A stretch of DNA of 64,000 nucleotides, from assembly GCA_964534555.1 (NCBI GenBank), contig CAZHRK010000001.1, positions 496,001-560,000 of the forward strand, written 5' to 3'. Position 1 is the stretch's first letter. The number at the start of each line of letters is the position of its first letter. Shown piece by piece: positions 17,540 to 26,049 of the stretch. This DNA comes from CAZHRK01 sp964534555 (GTDB lineage: Bacteria; Babelota; Babeliae; Babelales; RVW-14). The notes below the pieces were generated by a model, which worked only from the letters and a program-made list of their open reading frames with translations, ran no database searches and had not been told where the DNA came from. Made by a program: the position numbers and the translations under genes.

Positions 17540-17966
17540 TAATCTTGTAAAAATCAAAGAAGATAGAAAGAGAGTCGGTCGCGGAGGAAAACGCGGCCGC
17601 TACGCAGGTAGAGGTAAAGAGGGACAAAAGTCCAGAACTGGTTCCAATAGTGAAATCAGACCTTCATTCGAAGGTGGACAAATGCCTCTAGTGAGACGTA
17701 TTCCTCGTCGTGGTTTTACAAACGTATTTAAAAAAGTATACGCACTTGTAAATCTTATCGACCTAGAAGAGCGTTTCAATGATGGTGATGTTGTTACACT
17801 TGCTACATTGACTGAAAAAGGTCTTGTAAAAGGTCGTAAGAACAACGCTGTTAAGGTTCTTGGACATGGCGAATTAAAGAAGAAGCTGACTGTTACAGTA
17901 AATGCAGTCAGTGAAGCTGCAGCCGATGCTATCAAGAAGGCAGGAGGCAGCGTTACATTGCAGTAG
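17526..17966 (+). CDS. rplO: 50S ribosomal protein L15
   Basis: L15 is a late assembly protein. The 146 residues have the Gly/Arg-rich N-terminal arm (RVGRGGKRGRYAGRG) and EGGQMPLVRRIPRRGF, and end in a typical alpha/beta domain. ATG 17526 lies inside rpsE, so translation is coupled. secY follows after 10 bases. Confidence 0.96.
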   Translation: MLQLNNLVKIKEDRKRVGRGGKRGRYAGRGKEGQKSRTGSNSEIRPSFEGGQMPLVRRIPRRGFTNVFKKVYALVNLIDLEERFNDGDVVTLATLTEKGLVKGRKNNAVKVLGHGELKKKLTVTVNAVSEAAADAIKKAGGSVTLQ

Positions 17967-17976
17967 GAGATAGGCA

Positions 17977-19299
17977 GTGGTGGTGTTACTTCATAACCTT
18001 AAAAATATTTTTTACGTGCCTGAGTTGCGTAAGAAACTTGCTTATCTGATCGGTATTTTAGCCGTATTCAGATTTGGTGCACATGTACCAGTTCCTGGTA
18101 TTAATGGTGCAGCTCTTGCAAATTTCTTTAATACTCAGCTTGCTGGTGGTGGTTTTTTGTCATATCTTAACCTGTTCTCAGGTGGAGCTATGCAAAACTT
18201 TGCTATCTTTACGCTTGGCATGGGTCCTTATATAACCGCATCTATTATGATGCAGTTGTTAACGATCATGGTTCCTTCTCTTGAGGTTCTTGCTAAAGAG
18301 GGTGAATACGGAAGACGAATCATCAACAAGTATACACGTTATTTGACTCTTATTGTGAGCGGCCTACAGGCTTTTGGTATCGCAATGTACATTGAGCGCA
18401 CTCCTGGTATTGTTTTTGATCCAGGTTGGGGCTTTAGACTGTCAGCTGTTCTTTTCTTAACAGTTGGATCACTTTTTGTGATGTGGCTGGGTGAGCAAAT
18501 TAACACCTATGGTTTGGGCAACGGTAGCTCAATGATTATATTTGCAGGTATTGTTGCAACGTTTCCTTCAGCATGTCTTCGTTTGTATGAGGCTGTACGC
18601 CTTGGCCAGACAGATATTCTGATTGCTGTACTGCTTGCTCTTATAACACTCGGCTTTATTGTGAGCATTGTGTTTTTAGAGCGTGGTGAGCGTAAGGTTC
18701 CTGTTCAATATGCAAAACGCGTTGTTGGTCACAGAGTATTCGGCGGTCAAAGTTCATATATTCCGCTGAAACTTAATCCAGCAAACGTTGTGCCTGTGAT
18801 TTTTGCGCAATCAATTTTGAGTATGCCTGCAACGGTTGCTGGTCTTTTTGCTGCTCGTTGGCCAGAAGTACAGCGATTTGTTACAGAGTGGTTTTATGAT
18901 GAGCGCTTTATTTACAGTATTTGTAATGCAGGGTTAATTATTTTCTTTGCATTCTTTTACACAGCAATCATTTTTAATCCTACTGAACTTGCTGAAAACA
19001 TTCGTAAATCAGGTGGTTTTGTGCCTGGGATTCGTCCTGGACGTAAGACAGCTGAGTTTTTTGATTATCTTCTGACCCGCGTTGGCTTTCCTGGTGCAGT
19101 TTATTTAGCTCTGCTTGCAATTTTGCCTTCATTGCTAAAAAACTTTATATCTTTTCCTGTGATGTTTACAGGTACAGGTCTGTTGATTGTGGTTGGCGTT
19201 GCGCTTGATGCATCAGCTCAGATTGAGTCGCATTTAATTGAGCGTCGCTATGAAGGTTTTCTGAAAACTGGTAGATTAAGAGGGCGCACTGCGCGATAG
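17977..19299 (+). CDS. secY: protein translocase subunit SecY
   Basis: SecY is the channel of the Sec translocon, through which the many signal-peptide proteins of this window would pass. The 440 residues contain FRFGAHVPVPGIN, GMGPYITASIMMQLL and GNGSSMIIFAGI, with ten predicted membrane spans. Three GTG codons in a row open the frame (17977, 17980, 17983), with AGGAG upstream; which is used is uncertain. Confidence 0.97.
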   Translation: MVVLLHNLKNIFYVPELRKKLAYLIGILAVFRFGAHVPVPGINGAALANFFNTQLAGGGFLSYLNLFSGGAMQNFAIFTLGMGPYITASIMMQLLTIMVPSLEVLAKEGEYGRRIINKYTRYLTLIVSGLQAFGIAMYIERTPGIVFDPGWGFRLSAVLFLTVGSLFVMWLGEQINTYGLGNGSSMIIFAGIVATFPSACLRLYEAVRLGQTDILIAVLLALITLGFIVSIVFLERGERKVPVQYAKRVVGHRVFGGQSSYIPLKLNPANVVPVIFAQSILSMPATVAGLFAARWPEVQRFVTEWFYDERFIYSICNAGLIIFFAFFYTAIIFNPTELAENIRKSGGFVPGIRPGRKTAEFFDYLLTRVGFPGAVYLALLAILPSLLKNFISFPVMFTGTGLLIVVGVALDASAQIESHLIERRYEGFLKTGRLRGRTAR

Positions 19300-19303
19300 G
19301 TAT

Positions 19304-19993
19304 ATGAACGAGCAACAGGGTAAAAAACAAATTTATTCTTTTTTCGGACCTCCTGGTTCAGGTAAAGGTACATTGGCACAACGTTTAGTCCATGAAGATG
19401 GGTTTATAATGTTGTCAACAGGTAATCTGTGTCGTCAACATGTGGCTACAGGAACAGAGTTCGGAAAAATGCTCAACGAATATCTTAAACAAGGGCATCT
19501 TATCCCAGATGCCCTTGTTACTGAGATGGTCGTTGATTGGCTTGAGCATTTGCCAGCGCAACAAAATACTCCAATTATTCTGGACGGATTTCCAAGGACG
19601 CAAGGGCAAGCTGAGCTTTTTATTAATCATCTTGCAAAGCTTTCCAGCAGCTATGAGTTTACAGTTGTGTCATTTGACGTTTCTGATGATGAAATTGTGG
19701 AAAGACTTTCTCGTCGTGTCGTTTGCTCTAAAAAAGAGTGTCAGGGGACGTTTAGAGAGAGTCAGGGATATAAAGTTTGTCCTCAATGTTCATCAACTTT
19801 AGTAAAACGAGATGATGACCGCGAAGAAATTGTTCGTGAACGTCTTGCACAGTTTCCACAATACAGAGATGCATTACTGAATTTTTATAAAAGTTCAAAT
19901 CAATCAGTTTTGTATCTTGATACTTCTGGATTAAGTGCTGAAGAGCTGTTTTTCGTTTTTAAGAAAAATATTGGTCGGGGCTTAGGGAGCTAA
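19304..19993 (+). CDS. adk: adenylate kinase with zinc-type LID
   Basis: Adenylate kinase interconverts AMP, ADP and ATP. The P-loop GPPGSGKGT is at residues 15-23, LDGFPRT follows, and the LID has two cysteine pairs (CSKKEC and CPQC), which suggests a structural zinc. The 229 residues are slightly longer than the usual 215. It sits between secY and map as in many bacteria. Its TAA ends directly before the map ATG. Confidence 0.96.
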   Translation: MNEQQGKKQIYSFFGPPGSGKGTLAQRLVHEDGFIMLSTGNLCRQHVATGTEFGKMLNEYLKQGHLIPDALVTEMVVDWLEHLPAQQNTPIILDGFPRTQGQAELFINHLAKLSSSYEFTVVSFDVSDDEIVERLSRRVVCSKKECQGTFRESQGYKVCPQCSSTLVKRDDDREEIVRERLAQFPQYRDALLNFYKSSNQSVLYLDTSGLSAEELFFVFKKNIGRGLGS

Positions 19994-20755
19994 ATGGACA
20001 CCGTTGTCATAAAAAATAAATCAGCTATTGAGAAAATGAGAACGGCTGGACAAGCACTTGCTCGTGTTATGCAGCAAGCTGAACAATTGATCCAGGCAGG
20101 TGTGTCAACACACGAAATCGATTTTCAAATAGAAAAGATGATGGTTGCGGCACAATTAAAGCCTGTTTGTAAAGGTTACGGGACTTATAAGCACGCAACT
20201 TGCATTTCTGTAAATGATGTTATTGTTCATGGTGTTCCATCAAAAGAAATTATTTTAAAATCTGGAGATTTTGTTAAAATAGACGTCGTCGGTTCGTACA
20301 AGGGTTATTGTGCGGATATGGCACGCTCATATTTTGTGGGGCAACCGTCTCCAGTTGCACAAAAAATGGCTGAAGTAGCTCAGCGTGCGCTTGATAAAGC
20401 GATTGGTCTTGTTAGGCCTGGTCAACATTTATCAACAATATCACATGCGGTGCAGCAAGAAGTTGAAGCGGCTGGCTTTGGCGTTGTACGTGATTTCGCT
20501 GGGCATGGTATTGGTAAACGTATACATGAGTATCCAGATGTTCCTAATTATGGTACGCCTGGCAAAGGTCCTGTGTTACAGCAGGGGATGACATTTGCGA
20601 TAGAGCCCATGATTACAGAAAAAAGTTATGATGTAAGAATTCTGGATGACGGGTGGACTGCTGCGACAGTAGATGGTGGTCTTGCGGCTCATGTGGAAGA
20701 CACCGTAGTGGTAACGCGTGATGGTGTTGAAATTTTAACCAGATTACAAAAGTAA
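19994..20755 (+). CDS. map: type I methionine aminopeptidase
   Basis: It removes the initiator methionine from new proteins. The 253 residues carry the five metal ligands in the order Asp (VKIDVVG), Asp (GYCADMARSY), His (FAGHGIGKRIHEYP), Glu (FAIEPM) and Glu (HVEDTVVVT). The enzyme lacks the N-terminal zinc-finger extension of some forms. It starts immediately after the adk stop. Confidence 0.97.
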   Translation: MDTVVIKNKSAIEKMRTAGQALARVMQQAEQLIQAGVSTHEIDFQIEKMMVAAQLKPVCKGYGTYKHATCISVNDVIVHGVPSKEIILKSGDFVKIDVVGSYKGYCADMARSYFVGQPSPVAQKMAEVAQRALDKAIGLVRPGQHLSTISHAVQQEVEAAGFGVVRDFAGHGIGKRIHEYPDVPNYGTPGKGPVLQQGMTFAIEPMITEKSYDVRILDDGWTAATVDGGLAAHVEDTVVVTRDGVEILTRLQK

Positions 20756-20770
20756 GAGGCTAAAAAGCTT

Positions 20771-20998
20771 ATGAAAAACAAAGAAGATGTCATTGTTATG
20801 GATGGCATTGTTGAGAAAGCACTCCCTAACGCCATGTTTCATGTTCGTTTAGAAGGTGGTGATCATGTTGTGCTTGCTCATGTGTCTGGTAAGATGCGAA
20901 TGCACTATATCAAGCTTTTGCCGGGTGATAGAGTTGCAGTAGAGCTCTCGCCATATGACCTAACAAAAGGTCGTATCACTTCGCGTTATAAAAATTAA
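20771..20998 (+). CDS. infA: translation initiation factor IF-1
   Basis: IF-1 binds the A site during initiation. The 75 residues are one OB-fold with VMDGIVEKALPNAMFHVRL, GKMRMHYIKLLPGDRV and ELSPYDLTKGRITSRYK, all typical. Its place between map and rpmJ is conserved in many phyla. Confidence 0.97.
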   Translation: MKNKEDVIVMDGIVEKALPNAMFHVRLEGGDHVVLAHVSGKMRMHYIKLLPGDRVAVELSPYDLTKGRITSRYKN

Positions 20999-21034
20999 GA
21001 TTGCAATTTATAAGTTCAAATTGAGAGATGCATT

Positions 21035-21151
21035 ATGAAAGTTAGAACATCGGTAAAACCAATGTGTGATGGTTGCAAGGTTATTAGACGTGCTGGCGTT
21101 GTTCGTGTTATTTGCGAAAAGAGCCCAAAGCATAAGCAACGTCAAGGTTAA
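21035..21151 (+). CDS. rpmJ: 50S ribosomal protein L36
   Basis: A 38-residue reading frame starting MKVRTSVKPMCDGCK and ending HKQRQG. The zinc ligands of the classical form are present: CDGC, then ICEKSPKH. GAGAG upstream of ATG 21035 is an acceptable ribosome site. It is a typical member, in its usual place between infA and rpsM. Confidence 0.95.
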   Translation: MKVRTSVKPMCDGCKVIRRAGVVRVICEKSPKHKQRQG

Positions 21152-21200
21152 TTCAAGTAGTTTGTGGCGCCATAAAGTGTTTGATTAAGAGAGGTCGTTA

Positions 21201-21587
21201 ATGGCACGTATAGAAGGTGTAATGTTACCTGCAGAAAAACGCGTAGAATATGGTTTGACTTACTTATTTGGTGTAGGTCTTACTCGTTCAAGAGAAATCT
21301 TGGCGCAAACAGGGATTAACCCTGATGTTCGCGTTAAGAATCTTACGCCAGATCAAGTTGCAGCAATTCAAAAGTTTTTAACACAAAATGTCAAAGTCGA
21401 GGGTGAGCTTCGTAAAGAAATAACCCTTAATATTAAACGCCTTCAGGAAGTCGGTTGTTATCGTGGTTCACGACATAAAAAAGCGCTTCCAGTAAGAGGA
21501 CAACGTACAAAGACTAATGCTCGTACAAGAAAAGGTCCTCGTAAGGCGTCAAATGTTGTTGCTAACAAAAAGATCGCTAAGAAGTAA
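21201..21587 (+). CDS. rpsM: 30S ribosomal protein S13
   Basis: S13 bridges the subunits in the 30S head. The 128 residues contain the helix-two-turn-helix (LFGVGLTRSREIL) and the C-terminal basic tail GQRTKTNARTRKGPRK. It opens the alpha section and carries a GAGAGG ribosome site. Confidence 0.97.
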   Translation: MARIEGVMLPAEKRVEYGLTYLFGVGLTRSREILAQTGINPDVRVKNLTPDQVAAIQKFLTQNVKVEGELRKEITLNIKRLQEVGCYRGSRHKKALPVRGQRTKTNARTRKGPRKASNVVANKKIAKK

Positions 21588-21609
21588 GCGTTAAATACCA
21601 AGGGTACAA

Positions 21610-21993
21610 ATGGCCTACAAGAAAAGTAAAAAACGTATACATAGAAACGTTGAATCTGTTGTTGCTCACGTTAAATCATCATTCAATAATACCTTGGTTA
21701 CTATTGCAACCACGGACGGTGATGTGTTGATGAGAGGCAGCTCAGGAGCTATGGGTTATAAGGGTACACGTAAAGGTACACCTTATGCTGCGACACAAGT
21801 TGCGGGCAAGCTTGCAAAAGAGATGCTCAATATTGGTGTTCGTGTTGTTGAAGTAAACATGCAGGGTCCTGGCTCAGGTCGTGACTCAGTCGTTAGAGCA
21901 TTACAATCAGCTGGTCTTGGCGTAAGCGTTCTTCGTGACGTAACCCCAATTCCTCATAATGGTTGCAGAGCTCCTAAAAAGCGTCGTGTATAA
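21610..21993 (+). CDS. rpsK: 30S ribosomal protein S11
   Basis: S11 lies on the 30S platform by the E site. The 127 residues contain HVKSSFNNTLVTI, MGYKGTRKGTPYAA and the C-terminal RDVTPIPHNGCRAPKKRR, which are all diagnostic. Spacing from rpsM is 22 bases. Confidence 0.97.
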   Translation: MAYKKSKKRIHRNVESVVAHVKSSFNNTLVTIATTDGDVLMRGSSGAMGYKGTRKGTPYAATQVAGKLAKEMLNIGVRVVEVNMQGPGSGRDSVVRALQSAGLGVSVLRDVTPIPHNGCRAPKKRRV

Positions 21994-22033
21994 TTTTAGT
22001 TCTGATTTGTAATGCAAACGAGGTATTGATTCT

Positions 22034-22660
22034 ATGTCTACGTGTAGTAAGTGCAGACAAGCTGGTGAAAAGCTGTTTTTAAAAGGCGCAAAGTGCCGCT
22101 CCCCAAAGTGCTCACTTGAAAAGCGTCCTACTGGTCCTGGTCAACACGGTAAACGTGCTGGAACTAAAAAGCTTTCAGAATATGGTAAGCAGCTTGAAGA
22201 AAAGCAAAAAGTTAAATTGATGTATGGTGTTTTGGAGCGTCAATTCAGACGATTCTTCCAAAATGCATCACGCCTTCAAGGTGTTACAGGTGAAAACTTG
22301 GTTACCCTTCTTGAGCGTCGCCTAGACAACGTTCTTTATAGACTTAAGCTTGCTGTATCTCGCGTACAAGCTCGCCAAATGATCGTACACGGCCATGTTT
22401 TGGTTAACGGTCAAAAAGTTGATAAACCATCTTTTATTGTTAAAGTTGGTGACGTTGTTTCATTCACAGAGACAACTCTTAACAACAAAACATTTGTTGA
22501 AAACGTTATTGATAAGCGTATCAACATGAGTGTTAAGGTTCCTGAATGGCTTGATTTGCAAAAGAAAGACCGTAAGGGTGTAATCCTTCGTCTTCCTATT
22601 CGTGCAGATGTAGCAGCTCCAATTCAAGAACACCTTATTGTTGAGTTGTACTCTAAGTAA
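22034..22660 (+). CDS. rpsD: 30S ribosomal protein S4, zinc-binding type
   Basis: S4 is a primary assembly protein and, in E. coli, a repressor of the alpha operon. The 208 residues begin with four cysteines (CSKC and CRSPKC), the zinc form, followed by GPGQHGKR. The N-terminus is about 7 residues shorter than in many S4 proteins. The S4 RNA-binding domain with RLDNVLYRL and QARQMIVHGHVLVNG is intact. A strong hairpin-terminator follows before rpoA. Confidence 0.97.
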   Translation: MSTCSKCRQAGEKLFLKGAKCRSPKCSLEKRPTGPGQHGKRAGTKKLSEYGKQLEEKQKVKLMYGVLERQFRRFFQNASRLQGVTGENLVTLLERRLDNVLYRLKLAVSRVQARQMIVHGHVLVNGQKVDKPSFIVKVGDVVSFTETTLNNKTFVENVIDKRINMSVKVPEWLDLQKKDRKGVILRLPIRADVAAPIQEHLIVELYSK

Positions 22661-22682
22661 TATTTTGGCATTTTTGCCACAT

Positions 22683-22722
22683 AAGCATAAACCACCACTA
22701 TCGGTGGTTTATGCTTTCTTTT
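22683..22722 (+). terminator. strong terminator-like hairpin between rpsD and rpoA
   Basis: A perfect 14-bp stem (22683-22696 with 22703-22716) encloses the 6-base loop ACTATC and is followed by TCTTTT. It has all the parts of an intrinsic terminator, yet lies in the middle of the alpha section. It either ends most ribosomal transcripts or reduces the level reaching rpoA. Confidence 0.8.
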
Positions 22723-22728
22723 CGGTAT

Positions 22729-22757
22729 TTGATTTGTGGTCAGTTGCGATTTATTTT
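22729..22757 (+). promoter_or_regulatory. possible rpoA promoter
   Basis: TTGATT (22729-22734) and TATTTT (22752-22757) are 17 bases apart just after the terminator-like hairpin. This would give rpoA-rplQ a separate short-leader transcript. With a start site near 22764, the ATG at 22774 would follow closely. Tentative. Confidence 0.35.
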
Positions 22758-22773
22758 TAAATGGATGCAGAAG

Positions 22774-23820
22774 ATGAATTATAAGCCCTTGATTCTCCCT
22801 AAAGTGACCTGGGAAACAAAAGTCTGCACAAGCACCTATGGTGAACTCGTTGTGCAGCCGCTTGAGCCTGGTTTTGGTATTACGCTTGGTAACGCTCTCA
22901 GACGCGTTATGCTTGCGTCAGTAGAAGGTTCCGCAGTTACCTCTGTTGTTATCAAGGGTGTTAATAACGAGTTTTCAGTCATCAAGGGTGTTATTGAAGA
23001 TACGCTTCACGTTCTTCTTAACATCAAAGGGATTGTTGTTAAAAATTCAACAGGTCTTCCTGGCACTATGCGTCTATCAAAGCGCGGTGAGGGTGCGGTA
23101 ACTGTTGGTGATATTGAGACAGACGATCACCTTGAGGTTGTTAATAAAGATCATGTTATTGCGCATCTTGCAGTAGATGGTGAACTTAATATTGAGTTCA
23201 CAGTTGAAACAGGACGTGGATACCAGCAATCTGCATGGCCACAAGGTCAGTCACTTCAATCAGATAACAGAATTTATCTTGATGCTATGTTCAGCCCAGT
23301 GAAACGTGTTGAGTATGCAGTTGAGCAAGCTCGTGTTGGTGATCGATTTGATTGCGACAAGCTTATCCTAAGCATTCATACAAATGGTGCAGTAACTCCT
23401 CAAGAAATGATTCACTACAGCACTTCAGTGCTGCGCACACAGCTTGAGCACTTCCTTGCTGCAAAAGAGATCCCTTTTAATGAGATCTCTGGTAGCTCAG
23501 AAGTTCGCCCAACAAGCGAGGTTCGTTTTGATGTTGATAGCCCAACACGCGGTCTTCCTGTAGAGCTGTTCCTTAAGCCTATTGATGAGCTTGAGTTCTC
23601 AGTTCGTGCGCACAACTGCTTGATTGGTGCTGGTATCAAACGTGTTATCGATTTAGTTAACATGACCGAAGAGGATGTGCTTAAGATCAAGAATTTTGGT
23701 CGTAAGTCACTTAGAGAAGTTAAAGAGATTCTTTCAGCATTCAGCTTGCATTTGGGCATGAATGTAAAAGAGCTCGATTTGAAAAAAGCTATTAAAGATC
23801 AAGAAAATCAATCTGCTTAA
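22774..23820 (+). CDS. rpoA: RNA polymerase alpha subunit
   Basis: Alpha dimerises to start RNA polymerase assembly and contacts promoter DNA and regulators. The N-terminal domain has LEPGFGITLGNALRRVMLAS. The C-terminal DNA-binding domain is complete: FSVRAHNCL, IKNFGRKSLREVKEIL. ATG 22774 begins NYKPLILPKV and gives 348 residues; ATG 22765 is possible and neither has a good ribosome site. A GTG or TTG further up, or the frame's ATG at 22711, falls inside the terminator stem and is unlikely. Confidence 0.95.
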   Translation: MNYKPLILPKVTWETKVCTSTYGELVVQPLEPGFGITLGNALRRVMLASVEGSAVTSVVIKGVNNEFSVIKGVIEDTLHVLLNIKGIVVKNSTGLPGTMRLSKRGEGAVTVGDIETDDHLEVVNKDHVIAHLAVDGELNIEFTVETGRGYQQSAWPQGQSLQSDNRIYLDAMFSPVKRVEYAVEQARVGDRFDCDKLILSIHTNGAVTPQEMIHYSTSVLRTQLEHFLAAKEIPFNEISGSSEVRPTSEVRFDVDSPTRGLPVELFLKPIDELEFSVRAHNCLIGAGIKRVIDLVNMTEEDVLKIKNFGRKSLREVKEILSAFSLHLGMNVKELDLKKAIKDQENQSA

Positions 23821-23835
23821 TAAAGGTATGCTCTC

Positions 23836-24192
23836 ATGATGCACCAAAATGGCCGCAAAAAGCTGAATATGAAAACAGCGCACCGCACATCAGTGTTGCG
23901 CAACCAGCTCATTCACCTTATCAAGAACGGCTGCCTTCAATCAACAAAGGCACGTGTAAAAGAAGTACAGCGATTTGCTGAACGTATGGTTACACTTGCT
24001 CGTACAGGATATGATTTCAACACAATTCGTCGTGTTAAGTCACAACTTCCTTACGATGAAGCTGCAGTTGTTAAGCTTATCAAAGAAATTGCACCAAAAT
24101 ATGTTGGTCGTCCAGGTGGATACACACGTGTAATCCCTCTTGGTCGTCGCACAAGCGATACAGCATATATTGCTCGCCTTGAGTGGGTGTAA
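23836..24192 (+). CDS. rplQ: 50S ribosomal protein L17
   Basis: L17 lies near the exit tunnel. The 118 residues contain HRTSVLRNQLIHLI, the N-terminal helix, and the C-terminal RRTSDTAYIARLEWV. It closes the superoperon and is followed by a strong terminator. Confidence 0.96.
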   Translation: MMHQNGRKKLNMKTAHRTSVLRNQLIHLIKNGCLQSTKARVKEVQRFAERMVTLARTGYDFNTIRRVKSQLPYDEAAVVKLIKEIAPKYVGRPGGYTRVIPLGRRTSDTAYIARLEWV

Positions 24193-24218
24193 GCTTAATA
24201 AGCTTCACATACAAGTGT

Positions 24219-24254
24219 AAAAAAAGCCCTCTGGGATTACCAGGGGGCTTTTTT
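24219..24254 (+). terminator. intrinsic terminator after rplQ
   Basis: An A-run and GCCCTCTGG pair with CCAGGGGGC and a T6 run around a short GATTA loop, with one internal mismatch or wobble. It ends the superoperon. The symmetrical A and T runs mean it may also serve the convergent dcd gene. Confidence 0.85.
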
Positions 24255-24283
24255 ATTGAGCATAATAGAACGTACCGTTTGAT

Positions 24284-24856
24284 TTACATCATAGGTAATG
24301 TGATTCCTACTTGCTTCATGTATTTGCCTTGGCGGTCTGCGTATGAAATCTCACATTCATCATCTGATTGGAAGAAAATCACCTGCGCGATTCCTTCGTT
24401 AGCATATATTTTTGCTGGGAGTGGGGTTGTATTAGAAATTTCGATTGTCACATAACCTTCCCACTCAGGCTCAAAAGGCGTTACGTTTACAATAATCCCG
24501 CAACGTGCATAAGTTGATTTGCCAAGGCAGATTGTTAGGATGTTTCGTGGTATTCTGAAATACTCAACGCTGCGAGCAAGAGCGAATGAGTTTGGTGGAA
24601 CAATACACACATCTGCATTAATTCTAACAAAAGACTCTTCTTTAAAGTTTTTTGGGTCAACTATAGAGTTGTACACATTAGTGAATACTTTAAATTCATT
24701 TGCAACTCTGATGTCGTAGCCGTAGCTTGAGACACCATAGCTAACAATATTTGATTTTGTTTCATCACTGTTGCGTACTTGTCTATCAACAAAAGGTTCG
24801 ATCATGCCACGTTCTTGTGACATGAAGCGTATCCAGCTATCAGGTTTAATGCTCAT
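24284..24856 (-). CDS. dcd: dCTP deaminase
   Basis: A trimeric dUTPase-fold enzyme converting dCTP to dUTP (or in some members directly to dUMP) for dTTP supply. The 190 residues contain GKSTYARCGIIVNVTP, with the substrate-binding Arg, and EGYVTIEISN with the catalytic Glu position. The form is close to the 'KSTYAR' branch found in many non-enteric bacteria. Whether it is mono- or bifunctional cannot be read from the sequence. It is divergent from the lactate dehydrogenase gene. Confidence 0.93.
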   Translation of the reverse strand: MSIKPDSWIRFMSQERGMIEPFVDRQVRNSDETKSNIVSYGVSSYGYDIRVANEFKVFTNVYNSIVDPKNFKEESFVRINADVCIVPPNSFALARSVEYFRIPRNILTICLGKSTYARCGIIVNVTPFEPEWEGYVTIEISNTTPLPAKIYANEGIAQVIFFQSDDECEISYADRQGKYMKQVGITLPMM

Positions 24857-24949
24857 AGTTCCTCCTCGTAGTCTGCTATAAACTTCATCAATTCATACCA
24901 TAAACTTAAACATCTTGATAGGCTGACCTCTGTTAAATGTGAGGAGTAA

Positions 24950-25903
24950 GTGATGAAGAATGTTTGTGGTGGTCATGTTGCAATTATCGGTGCCGGATTT
25001 GTAGGCAGCGCGACAGCGTATTCATTATTACTCAGCGGCGTTGCAACAACAATTACACTTATTGATGCTAATGAAGACAAAGCTCTTGGAGAAGCCCTTG
25101 ACCTCATGCATGCAACTCAATTTACCCCAGGATGCAGTATTCGCGCTGGGAGTGATTTAGCTCTTGCCGCAGAAGCAGATATTGTTGTGCTTGCAGCTGG
25201 TGCGAATCAGAAACCAGGTCAAAGCCGTTCTGATCTTCTTAGTCAAAACGTTGCTGTTTTTAAAAGCATAGTCCCGTCACTTGCAGCAATTAATCCATCA
25301 TGCATGTTGCTTGTAGTAACAAATCCGCTTGATGTTATGACATACGTTGCTTACAAATTATCAGGATTTACAAGTAATCGTGTATTTGGTTCAGGAACTG
25401 TTCTTGACTCAGCGCGCTTAAGATTTCTCCTTGGGCAGCAGCTTGCAGTGAGTCCAAAAGATATCGTTGCTTTTGTTCTTGGTGAGCATGGAGATTCTGA
25501 GTTTGTTTGGTGGAGTGGAGTTACAATAGGCGGCGCACCGATTAGCGCATTCCCCGCTATTGATCTACTCAAGATGCATGAATTACATGAGCAAACACGC
25601 CAGGCCGCGCAGGTGATTATAAGCAAAAAGGGTGTAACTAATTATGCTATTGCTAGCGCAGTTACAAAAATTATTAAGGCCCTTTTAAAATCTCAAGAAC
25701 GTATTTTTTCTTTATCAGTTGTAACGTCAGATAGTATTGCAGGAAAAGAGATTTGCATAAGCTTGCCTGGCATCATCCGAAAAGACGGCTATTTTGATCG
25801 AATTCCTCTTTCACTTACAAAAGAAGAGCGAATGCTATTAGACCAGTCAGCCGCAAAAATTTACGCAGAAACACAAATAGCCTTAGGCCTTATTTCCTCA
25901 TAG
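24950..25903 (+). CDS. ldh: L-lactate dehydrogenase
   Basis: It reduces pyruvate to lactate with NADH. The 317 residues have the Rossmann motif GAGFVGS (14-20), catalytic His in LGEHGDSEF, and substrate-binding Arg in LDSARLRF. The specificity loop reads GANQKPGQSR: glutamine at the position where malate dehydrogenases have arginine, which supports lactate rather than malate. AGGAG precedes the ATG. It suggests fermentative NAD regeneration. No other central-carbon gene is nearby. Confidence 0.88.
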   Translation: MMKNVCGGHVAIIGAGFVGSATAYSLLLSGVATTITLIDANEDKALGEALDLMHATQFTPGCSIRAGSDLALAAEADIVVLAAGANQKPGQSRSDLLSQNVAVFKSIVPSLAAINPSCMLLVVTNPLDVMTYVAYKLSGFTSNRVFGSGTVLDSARLRFLLGQQLAVSPKDIVAFVLGEHGDSEFVWWSGVTIGGAPISAFPAIDLLKMHELHEQTRQAAQVIISKKGVTNYAIASAVTKIIKALLKSQERIFSLSVVTSDSIAGKEICISLPGIIRKDGYFDRIPLSLTKEERMLLDQSAAKIYAETQIALGLISS

Positions 25904-26049
25904 ATTAAGTAAAAAAGCTAATTTCTTTACAATAAAATTACTCAATACTTACACTTTGTCTCCAAATAAGCACGCGCTCATTCAGGCTAATTACTCTAAT
26001 TTAAATAATATACGTAGTGCATGAACAGAGGTTCTTAAAAGGAGCATTA

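Noticed and set aside
24950..25903. Malate dehydrogenase
   Set aside because: The specificity loop carries Gln (GANQKPG) rather than Arg, which favours lactate dehydrogenase.
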